Source: Betaproteobacteria bacterium (GTDB lineage: Bacteria; Pseudomonadota; Gammaproteobacteria; Burkholderiales; SG8-39). From it: a DNA stretch of 11,825 nt. Where the stretch lies: assembly GCA_005882235.1 (NCBI GenBank), contig VBCT01000036.1, forward strand, positions 1 to 11,825, read 5' to 3'. Position numbers and translations under genes: made by a program. The notes beneath the pieces were generated by a model. The model worked only from the letters and a program-made list of their open reading frames with translations. It had not been told where the DNA came from and made no database searches. Below are positions 7,424-11,825 of this stretch, in pieces (position 1 is the stretch's first letter; every line of letters starts with the position of its first letter).

Positions 7424-8047
7424 TCAACGCTTGCCGGCGTCGAGCAAGCCGAGCGCTTCCTTGAGCAGGGGCAGCGTGATCGGGCGCTTGCGTTGCAGCG
7501 AATACCTGTCGAGGGCGTCGAGCGCCGCGATCTGCGTGCCCATGTCGCGATCGAAGTGCGTGAGGAGGTAGCGGATCAGCTCTCCGTCGAGCGCGATGCC
7601 GCGCGCGGCGGCGTGCCCGTGTAGGGCGGCGGCCTTGTCCGCGTCGCTCAAGGCGTGCAGCTGGAGCACGATTCCCGACGCGAGGCGCGAGCGCAGATCC
7701 GCTCGTAGGGCGAGCCGCGCGGGCGGCGCCTCGCCGCTCGCGGCGAGCGCGCCGCCGGAAACACGCAGCCGGTTGCACAGGTCGAAGAGGGCGATCTGCT
7801 CCGCTTCGCCGAGACGGGCAACGTCGTCCACCGCGGCGGCTTCGAGTTTCGCGGCAGCCGCCGCCTCGGAAAAAGCGCGCAGAAGGTGGGTCTTGCCGCT
7901 CCCGCTCGGCCCCCAGAGAAAGACGAAGCGCTCGCCGTCCTCGAGCGCCTCCCGCAGCGCCTTCAGCGCCGCGCCGTTTTTCCCAGGGGAAAAATTATCC
8001 AGCGTCGGGGGCGGAGGCGGGGCGAGCTCGAGCAGGAGTTGTTGCAT
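7424..8047 (-). CDS. hda: DnaA regulatory inactivator Hda, 207 aa
   Basis: Hda works with the DNA-loaded sliding clamp to trigger ATP hydrolysis by DnaA and prevent re-initiation. The N-terminus QQLLLEL (2-8) matches the clamp-binding QLxLxL pattern. LDNFSPGKN (16-24) resembles the start of DnaA-type AAA+ domains, Walker A is GPSGSGKT (46-53), and DLRSRLASG (118-126) is the arginine-finger region. LLTHFDRDMGTQIAALDALD and KRPITLPLLKEAL finish the fold. ATG 8047 is chosen because MQQLLLELAP is the family start; in-frame upstream codons add unrelated residues. The stretch between Walker A and AAVDDVARL is about 18 residues shorter than I recall for E. coli and Burkholderia Hda. It heads the minus-strand run, reading away from purM. 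Confidence 0.92.
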   Translation of the reverse strand: MQQLLLELAPPPPPTLDNFSPGKNGAALKALREALEDGERFVFLWGPSGSGKTHLLRAFSEAAAAAKLEAAAVDDVARLGEAEQIALFDLCNRLRVSGGALAASGEAPPARLALRADLRSRLASGIVLQLHALSDADKAAALHGHAAARGIALDGELIRYLLTHFDRDMGTQIAALDALDRYSLQRKRPITLPLLKEALGLLDAGKR

Positions 8048-8133
8048 CAATCCATGCCGCTCCAGGCGGGCGGCGGGCATTTCAATTAAAATTCGGGGGC
8101 GAAAACACGTCACTTTATCTGCAACCCCCAGTC
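8048..8133. promoter_or_regulatory. Divergent hda/purM intergenic region with AT-rich core
   Basis: These 86 bases separate the divergent hda and purM starts and must hold promoters for both. The only AT-rich patch is TTCAATTAAAATTC (8081-8094). On the plus strand TAAAAT (8087-8092) would serve as a -10 for purM, about 41 nt before its start codon; I see no good -35. On the minus strand the same patch offers TTTAAT-like -10 sequence for hda. No operator-like inverted repeat (for example a PurR box) was evident. Confidence 0.35.
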
Positions 8134-9121
8134 TTGACCAGCAAGAAGCCGATCACTTACCGCGACGCAGGGGTGGATATCGACGCGGGGGACGCGCTGG
8201 TCGAGGCGATCAAGCCCTTCGCAAAGAGGACGCTGCGCCCGGAAGTGCTCGCCGGAATCGGCGGATTCGCTGCGCTCGCCGAGATCCCGCGTGTCGGGGA
8301 CAGACGGGGTCGGCACCAAGCTCAAGCTCGCCTTCGAGCTGCAGCGCCACGACACAGTGGGCATCGATCTCGTTGCGATGAGCGTCAACGACATCCTCAC
8401 GCAGGGCGCTGAGCCGCTTTTCTTTCTCGACTATTTCGCCTGCGGCAAGCTCGACGTCGCGGTCGCCACCGAAGTCGTCAAGGGCATCGCGCGGGGCTGC
8501 GAGCTCGCCGGCTGCGCGCTCATCGGCGGGGAGACCGCCGAGATGCCGGGAATGTACGCCGAGAGCGAATACGACCTCGCCGGATTCGCGCTCGGCGTGG
8601 TGGAGAAGGAGCGCATCGTCGACGGGCGTTCGACCCGGCCGGGCGACGCGATCCTCGGACTTGCGGCCAGCGGCCCGCATTCCAACGGTTATTCTCTGAT
8701 CCGAAGGATTCTCGAGCGCGCCAAGCCACCGCGCGGGATTGACCTTCTGGAGCCCACGCGCATCTACGTCAAGCCCGTTCTCAAGCTTCTCGATTCGGTT
8801 CCCGTCAAGGGCCTGGCCCACATCACGGGCGGCGGCCTGATCGGCAATGTGCCCCGCATTCTTCCGGAAAAGACCCGAGCGGTCATCGAGAAGGCCTCTT
8901 GGCCGCGGCCCACGGTGTTCGAGTGGCTGCAGCGCGAAGGCAAGGTCGCCGAAGCCGAGATGCAACGCGTGTTCAATTGCGGCATCGGCATGGCGGTCGT
9001 GGTCGCTGCCGGGGACGCCGATGCGGCAGTCCGCATCCTGTCGGGCGCCGGGGAAACCGTGTTCCGCATCGGCCGCGTCGAGGCGCGCAAAGGCGCCGAG
9101 CCGCAGGTCTTGATCGCCTGA
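8134..9121 (+). pseudogene. purM: purM (AIR synthetase), disrupted by a short out-of-frame deletion
   Basis: PurM closes the imidazole ring of AIR in purine synthesis. The first 52 codons (TTG 8134 to Pro 8287-8289) read TYRDAGVDIDAGDALVEAIK and end LAGIGGFAALAEIP. The rest of the protein is in another frame from 8291: SGTDGVGTKLK, then GGETAEMPGMY, ASGPHSNGYSLIRR, PTRIYVKPVL, HITGGGL and FNCGIGM, to TGA 9121. In E. coli and relatives about eight residues of the type xxYRxPVL join 'LP' to 'VSGTDG'. Here a single base (C8290) stands between them, so about 23 nt appear lost and the first frame ends early near 8412. Motifs and codon use downstream look fully preserved, so either the deletion is very recent or it is a sequence/assembly error. 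No ATG or strong Shine-Dalgarno supports another start than TTG. Confidence 0.88.
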
Positions 9122-9122
9122 G

Positions 9123-10184
9123 ATGGAAAAGCGCATCGAGCGAACCATCCAGGTCGTCGCGGGCACGGCGCTCGCGATCGGCTGCCTGATGGTGCTGCGG
9201 CCGTTCCTTGCAGCGCTGCTGTCGGCCGCGATCCTGTGTTTTTCGACCTGGCCTCTCTACCGGCTGATCGAGCGCAGGCTCGGAGGCCGGCGCACGCTCG
9301 CCGCGCTCGCCATGACCCTGCTCATGATCCTGGTGCTGGTGTTGCCCCTCGCGCTGATCGCGGGGTCCTACGTGGACGACGTCCCCCAACTGCTCGAAAG
9401 ACTGCGCGAGACGCTCGCCCAGGGACTGCCCAGGCCTCCGGGCTGGGTCGCCTCGATCCCGCTGGCGGGCGAGTCGCTGGACGCCGGCTGGCGCGAGATA
9501 GCCGGCAGCAAGGCAGCGCTCGCGGAAGCGCTGAAACGGATCGCGCAGCCGGCGCGCGCGGTGCTGGTGCAGGCCGGCATCATCGTCGGCGAGGGAGTGC
9601 TGCAGTTCACCCTGATCGCCTTCATCGGATTTTTCTTCTACCGCGACGGCGCGGCGCTGGCGCTGGCCCTGCGCAACGGCCTCGACCGCGTCGCCGGCGA
9701 TGTTGCCGGTCGGCTCCTGGAGATCGTCGGCGGCACCATCAACGGCGTGATGTACGGCATCGTCGGCACCGGACTCGCGCAGGGCCTAGCGGCGGTCATC
9801 GGCTTGCTCATCGCCGGCGTGCCCGGAGCGCTGATGCTGGGTTTCATCACCGCCTTTCTTTCGATCGTTCCGGCGGGACCGCCGCTGATCTGGATCAGCG
9901 CCACGGTGTGGCTGTTCTTCCAGGACCAGCCCGGCTGGGCCGTGTTCATGGCGCTGTGGGGGTTCTTCGTCGTGAGCGGAATCGACAACATCGTGAAGCC
10001 ATTGCTGATCAGCCGCGGCTCGAGCCTGCCGTTCGTGCTGGTGCTGCTCGGCGTGCTCGGCGGCATACTCGCATTCGGTTTCGTGGGCATCTTCCTGGGG
10101 CCCACGCTTCTCGCGGTCGGCTTCAGGTTCGTGCGCCGCTGGGCGGCGCCGCGAGCCGACGAACCTGCTGCGGAAAAAAAGTGA
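9123..10184 (+). CDS. perM: AI-2E/PerM family membrane transporter, 353 aa
   Basis: A polytopic inner-membrane protein with the family pattern: a pair of N-terminal helices (about residues 10-45), a third helix at about 58-82, a soluble segment (83-145), then closely spaced helices to about 335. The family hallmark is the C-terminal run DNIVKPLLISRGSSLPFVLV (288-307), continuing with a Gly-rich helix and GFVGIFLGPTLL (319-330). Members include E. coli TqsA and PerM; substrates are mostly unknown, so export of AI-2 should not be assumed. ATG 9123 follows the purM stop by one base, implying coupled expression. Its stop (10182-10184) lies inside the first metal-type operator, so the operator's outer bases double as coding sequence. 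Confidence 0.92.
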   Translation: MEKRIERTIQVVAGTALAIGCLMVLRPFLAALLSAAILCFSTWPLYRLIERRLGGRRTLAALAMTLLMILVLVLPLALIAGSYVDDVPQLLERLRETLAQGLPRPPGWVASIPLAGESLDAGWREIAGSKAALAEALKRIAQPARAVLVQAGIIVGEGVLQFTLIAFIGFFFYRDGAALALALRNGLDRVAGDVAGRLLEIVGGTINGVMYGIVGTGLAQGLAAVIGLLIAGVPGALMLGFITAFLSIVPAGPPLIWISATVWLFFQDQPGWAVFMALWGFFVVSGIDNIVKPLLISRGSSLPFVLVLLGVLGGILAFGFVGIFLGPTLLAVGFRFVRRWAAPRADEPAAEKK

Positions 10185-10245
10185 CAAAAATGTAATCGAG
10201 CGGTCAGTTTCCCGCTCGTTGCTGCTCGCTAATGTGGCCGCACTT
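10181..10245 (+). promoter_or_regulatory. Response-regulator operator and promoter, copy 1
   Basis: GTGACA-AAAA-TGTAAT (10181-10196) is an imperfect inverted repeat. It is followed by GGTCAG (10202-10207), TTCCCG (10209-10214) and a -10-like TAATGT (10230-10235). A second copy at 11218-11283 keeps all of these at the same distances; the -10 begins 46 nt after the first base of ACAAAA in both. A weak -35-like GTTTCC lies 17 nt before the -10, as expected for an activated promoter. The left half overlaps the perM stop codon. TTACA-N4-TGTAA-type sites are what I associate with CopR/CusR/CzcR regulators, and such a regulator begins at 11750. Confidence 0.65.
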
Positions 10246-10247
10246 CT

Positions 10248-10263
10248 TTCCCCGCGAGGGGAA
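10248..10263 (+). other. Perfect hairpin TTCCCC-GCGA-GGGGAA
   Basis: A 6-bp stem closed by a GCGA (GNRA) tetraloop lies just downstream of the expected transcription start of promoter copy 1 (about 10242). No T-run follows on either strand, so it does not look like an intrinsic terminator. It could protect the 5' end of a transcript or be part of a small RNA. Function is unknown. Confidence 0.45.
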
Positions 10264-10317
10264 TATCATCCGCGTTGATCCGCCCTTCGCACGGTTGATC
10301 GGCTACACGTGGTGACG

Positions 10318-10410
10318 ATGAGAGAGCGGTCGCAGGCAGTCGGCGGGCATTTCGAGGTCGGCGCGCAAACTGGCCGCGGCACGAAACTCACAGTGCGAGT
10401 TCCTTACTGA
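10318..10410 (+). pseudogene. Remnant of a sensor histidine kinase C-terminus (NarX/DesK-like)
   Basis: The 30 codons from ATG 10318 to TGA 10408-10410 read MRERSQAVGGHFEVGAQT, then GRGTKLTVRVPY. This matches the closing segment of HATPase domains in NarX/UhpB/DesK-type kinases, where the pattern is GMRER-A-x-x-L-GG-x-x-x-(V/I)-x-S-x-x-G-x-GT-x-(V/L)-x-(V/L)-x-(V/L)-P. Upstream in the same frame a stop lies at 10276-10278 and nothing recognisable as the N, G1 or G2 boxes appears in any frame, so only the last piece of the gene survives. A partner NarL-type regulator would normally follow but is not seen. A tiny functional ORF is the less likely alternative. Confidence 0.6.
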
Positions 10411-10495
10411 CATGATGGACCGCCTCCGATTATGAAACTGCGTGTTCAGTCGCGCGTTAAATATGTAGTCAATTAGGCGTTTATCCGTAGCGCAT

Positions 10496-10526
10496 TTGAC
10501 ATGACGCCGCCGTAAGCTGGTAGGCG
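10496..10526 (+). promoter_or_regulatory. Candidate sigma70-type promoter for the 109-aa gene
   Basis: A perfect -35 hexamer TTGACA lies at 10496-10501. The -10 is poor: TAGGCG (10521-10526) at 19-nt spacing, or GGTAGG at 17. The position, 30-60 nt before the ATG at 10556, is right for the gene. The weak -10 keeps this tentative; the gene could also be read from promoter copy 1. Confidence 0.3.
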
Positions 10527-10555
10527 TACGGAAACCCGTCGCAAGGAGGCCGCAA

Positions 10556-10885
10556 ATGAAAGCGCTACACGACAGGACGCAGAATCTGCAGGCTCAGAGC
10601 GTTGCAACCGATCTCGCGGCGCGAGTCGCGGGGATTTTCGAGGAATACCCCATCCTGTGCGGATTCTCGGTGCAAAGGCGCTCCACGCTTACAAAGGAAC
10701 GCGCCGTTGCCTCGCTCCAGGGCGAGTTGTGCCTCGCCGACGTTTCGGTGAGCACCTGGCCTGGTTTTCACATGACGCTCGAGTTCTACAACGAGATAGC
10801 GTGCACGCTGCTCGAGCTGATGGACGAGCAGCCCGAAGCGTTCGACTTCCTGTCCGGTCGCACGTTCGCACGCACAATGAATTGA
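10556..10885 (+). CDS. Hypothetical protein, 109 aa
   Basis: I do not recognise this protein. It begins at ATG 10556 with a textbook AAGGAGG (10543-10549) 6 nt upstream, so translation is well supported. There is no signal peptide or membrane helix. It looks like a compact mixed alpha/beta domain: a helical start (residues 1-28), a possible strand ILCGFSVQRR (33-42), a second ELCLADVSVSTWPG (57-70), then a helix-rich end (FHMTLEFYNEIACTLLELMD, 71-90). Two cysteines (Cys35, Cys59) in the strands and Cys83 in the last helix might matter for metal or redox sensing, but no CxxC or His-rich motif is present. It sits between two metal-type operators and is followed after 22 nt by the 59-aa gene, so the two probably form one transcript. 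Confidence 0.85.
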   Translation: MKALHDRTQNLQAQSVATDLAARVAGIFEEYPILCGFSVQRRSTLTKERAVASLQGELCLADVSVSTWPGFHMTLEFYNEIACTLLELMDEQPEAFDFLSGRTFARTMN

Positions 10886-10907
10886 ACGCCCCGCAAGGAG
10901 ATCACTC

Positions 10908-11087
10908 GTGAACCATCGTGTAAATCATGTCGACGAACTCGACGAACTCGACGAACTCGACGCTGACGCTGGCGGTCCGGCGCCAATGGACGAGTTCGAA
11001 TACGAGGAATCGGAGGGTGCCGAGATCGCCGCGGAAGTGGAGCTGCTGCGGGCCCGGGTGCAGGCGGCGCGGTTTTCGGGCGCCTGA
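10908..11087 (+). CDS. Small acidic hypothetical protein with DEL repeats, 59 aa (GTG start)
   Basis: GTG 10908 has AAGGAG (10895-10900) 7 nt upstream and opens a 59-codon frame to TGA 11085-11087. The product begins MNHRVNHV, has three tandem Asp-Glu-Leu units (residues 9-17), a short linker DADAGGPAPM, an acidic stretch DEFEYEESEGAE, and ends in a helix that can form a short coiled coil (IAAEVELLRARVQAARF). It is strongly acidic in the middle with a basic C-terminal helix. No family is recognised; an acidic anti-activator, adaptor or cation-binding peptide are guesses only. A competing frame from 10927 gives Ser-Thr-Asn repeats but has no ribosome site, so I prefer this one. It follows the 109-aa gene by 22 nt. 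Confidence 0.7.
   Translation: MNHRVNHVDELDELDELDADAGGPAPMDEFEYEESEGAEIAAEVELLRARVQAARFSGA
10932..10958 (+). repeat. Three tandem copies of GACGAACTC (9 bp)
   Basis: Perfect 9-bp units at 10932-10940, 10941-10949 and 10950-10958, followed by two GACGCT hexamers. The units are in frame with the 59-aa gene and each encodes Asp-Glu-Leu. Copy-number change by slippage would keep the frame. Confidence 0.9.
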
Positions 11088-11150
11088 TCAAGGTGGATCG
11101 AAGCGCCGGCTTCGGCATCGGATGATCTACTCGTTCTAAGACAAGGCAGC

Positions 11151-11172
11151 CGTGGGAGCGAGAGCGCCCACG
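11151..11172 (+). terminator. Stable hairpin after the small-gene pair, possible weak terminator
   Basis: CGTGGG (11151-11156) pairs with CCCACG (11167-11172). Inside, GC-GAGA-GC continues the stem after one A/G mismatch, ending in a GNRA tetraloop. It is followed by only a short CTTT run, so termination would be inefficient or Rho-assisted. A second small hairpin, CGAAGC-GCCG-GCTTCG (11099-11114), lies just after the 59-aa gene. Confidence 0.35.
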
Positions 11173-11217
11173 CCTGATCCGCTTTCGTCGGCAACTTCCA
11201 CAGCTTCACGACGCCGC

Positions 11218-11283
11218 ATTACAAAAATGTAATTCGCTGGTCAGATTCCCGTCGGGGGCCGGGTCCTAGAGTGACGGCACATG
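11218..11283 (+). promoter_or_regulatory. Response-regulator operator and promoter, copy 2, for the czcE-like gene
   Basis: ATTACA-AAAA-TGTAAT (11218-11233) is a perfect 6-bp inverted repeat with a 4-nt spacer. It is followed by GGTCAG (11239-11244), TTCCCG (11246-11251) and a -10-like TAGAGT (11267-11272); GATTCC, 17 nt before the -10, is a poor -35. By hand alignment 41 of 62 bases match copy 1 without gaps. Expected start is near 11279, leaving a leader of about 65 nt before ATG 11344. The likely activator is the OmpR-family regulator starting at 11750. Confidence 0.7.
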
Positions 11284-11343
11284 CAGGGCGCCGGCAACCT
11301 GGGTGCTCTGGATGCCTCTCAACTTTATGAATTGGAGAATGAC

Positions 11344-11669
11344 ATGAAGAAGGTTCTAGCTGTCGCTGCACTCGCACTGTCTGCCACGAGCCTGTCGGCC
11401 GCGGCGCTGACTTTCGGCGACCTGTACGGCGAGCCGGCCGAGGCTTCCCTCGCCGAACGCACGATCGTCGTCACCCCCGGCACCAAGTATGTCAACGTCA
11501 AGCACGGCGAGTCGTGAAGATCGTCGCGGGCGGCAAGGAATTCGCCTGGGATTTCGACGGCATTGAGCAGCCGTTCGAACTGGCCAAGATCGCGCCCCAG
11601 GGCACCATCAACCACAACGTGCGCGTCTACATCGAGCGCTCGGAAATGGACGGAGGCCTCGGCGACTGA
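11344..11669 (+). pseudogene. czcE: czcE-like periplasmic metal-binding protein gene with a one-base frameshift
   Basis: The first frame (11344-11517, 57 codons) starts MKKVLAVAALALSATSLS, a signal peptide probably cleaved near residue 20, then LTFGDLYGEPA, TIVVTPGTKYVNVKHGES and TGA. The frame starting at 11514 continues VKIVAGGKEFAWDFD, then PFELAKIAPQGTINHNVRVYIERS and GGLGD to TGA 11667-11669. Joined, they give one CzcE-family protein (small periplasmic proteins that bind Cu/heavy metals; founder in Cupriavidus metallidurans). The break lies in GAGTCGTGAAG: one extra G after TCG would restore Glu-Ser-Val-Lys. Re-initiation at the GTGA overlap is conceivable but would give two half-domains. 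GGAG precedes ATG 11344; an upstream ATG at 11281 is a poorer start because it would bury the signal peptide. Confidence 0.8.
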
Positions 11670-11689
11670 TCGCCGAGCACCCGGCGGTG

Positions 11690-11695
11690 TAGAAT
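11690..11695 (+). promoter_or_regulatory. Candidate -10 box (TAGAAT) for the response regulator gene
   Basis: TAGAAT is a good -10 hexamer about 55 nt before the regulator's ATG, but no convincing -35 is found 16-18 nt upstream. Transcription would start inside or next to the terminator hairpin that ends czcE transcripts, which would leave the hairpin incomplete in the new transcript. Tentative. Confidence 0.3.
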
Positions 11696-11699
11696 GAAT

Positions 11700-11725
11700 A
11701 GGCGCCGAAGTTCCGGCGCCTTTTT
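11700..11725 (+). terminator. Rho-independent terminator after the czcE-like gene
   Basis: AGGCGCCG (11700-11707) and CGGCGCCT (11714-11721) form a perfect 8-bp GC-rich stem with a 6-nt loop, followed by TTTTT and a pyrimidine-rich tail. It lies 30 nt after the czcE-like stop and 25 nt before the response regulator start, so it insulates the two units on the plus strand. Confidence 0.9.
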
Positions 11726-11749
11726 CTTTCTCTTCTTTCGCTCGCGACC

Positions 11750-11825
11750 ATGCGCATCCTCATCGTCGAAGACGAGCCCAAGACGGCGGCCTACGCGAAA
11801 AAGGGGCTGGCCGAGCACGGCTTCG
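11750..11825 (+). CDS. OmpR-family (CusR/CopR/CzcR-like) response regulator, N-terminal 25 codons
   Basis: ATG 11750 opens a frame that runs off the right edge: MRILIVEDEPKTAAYAKKGL, then AEHGF. This is the beta1-alpha1 part of a receiver domain with the acidic pair Glu7-Asp8 (plus Glu9). The EDEPKTAxYxxKGLxExGF pattern is that of the heavy-metal regulators CusR, CopR, CzcR and IrlR, which activate metal efflux and periplasmic metal-binding genes when phosphorylated by a membrane sensor kinase; that kinase would be expected beyond the window. Context agrees: a czcE-like gene and two TTACA-N4-TGTAA operators lie directly upstream. The phosphorylated Asp and DNA-binding domain are outside the window, so metal specificity cannot be told. 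Confidence 0.85.
   Translation, partial: MRILIVEDEPKTAAYAKKGLAEHGF

Larger units (their letters stand above)
10185..10555 (+). other. 371-nt stretch without an intact gene
   Basis: Between perM and the 109-aa gene I see, in order: the operator/promoter copy 1, a GNRA hairpin (10248-10263), a histidine-kinase C-terminal remnant (10318-10410), an AT-richer patch around 10455-10490 (GTTAAATATGTAGTC, AATTAGGCG), and a TTGACA promoter candidate. The AT-richer patch contrasts with the GC-rich surroundings. The pattern suggests decayed sequence of foreign or older origin. Confidence 0.6.

Noticed and set aside
8281..8300. Programmed ribosomal frameshift in purM
   Set aside because: No slippery heptamer is visible, and a frameshift would not replace the roughly eight missing residues.
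8291..9121. Independent shortened purM starting at GTG 8291
   Set aside because: It would lack the conserved N-terminal segment with DAGVDIDAG, which is still present in the other frame just upstream; a disrupted single gene explains both pieces better.
9236..10195. 319-codon plus-strand frame inside perM
   Set aside because: Arg/Gly-rich shifted reading of the AI-2E permease, whose own frame shows the full family signature.
10927..11139. 70-codon frame starting MSTNSTNSTNST
   Set aside because: It has no ribosome binding site, and the overlapping GTG 10908 frame has AAGGAG at ideal distance and a more plausible acidic/helical product.
11281..11343. Upstream ATG 11281 as the czcE-like start
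   Set aside because: It would place 21 extra residues before an obvious signal peptide, and it lies at the expected transcription start of promoter copy 2.

Overview
This GC-rich window has the gene content and order of a betaproteobacterial chromosome. Markers are hda, a SerB-like HAD phosphatase and pcnB on one strand, diverging from purM and a PerM/AI-2E permease. The order assignment is uncertain, because no rRNA or tRNA is present. No CRISPR array, insertion sequence or tRNA was seen.

Left part (1-8047, all minus strand) is one tightly packed run read right to left: hda, HAD phosphatase, BtuC/FecCD-type permease, its ATPase, pcnB, then after a 118-nt gap a DarA-like flavodoxin-fold protein, a DarB-like ketosynthase III, a 131-aa unknown protein, a BtrH-like acyltransferase and the first 23 codons of an ABC ATPase. 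Most junctions overlap or are a few bases apart. The first block is housekeeping (replication control, RNA polyadenylation) with a vitamin B12/siderophore-type importer inserted between the HAD gene and pcnB. The second block looks like a small biosynthetic cluster that condenses fatty acyl units and perhaps acylates and exports the product.

Middle part (8048-10184): a divergent intergenic region, then purM and the AI-2E permease on the plus strand. purM is broken as written: about eight codons are missing and the frame shifts in front of the SGTDGVG motif.

Right part (10185-11825, plus strand) is an accessory metal-response region. Two copies of one promoter module, each with a TTACA-N4-TGTAA-type operator and a -10 at identical spacing, sit about 1.04 kb apart. 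The first precedes a degraded histidine-kinase tail and two small unknown genes (109 aa and 59 aa). The second precedes a czcE-like gene that carries a one-base frameshift. After a strong terminator comes the start of an OmpR-family response regulator of the CusR/CopR/CzcR kind, the obvious candidate to bind both operators. The two frame breaks in otherwise well-preserved genes could be real mutations or sequence/assembly errors.
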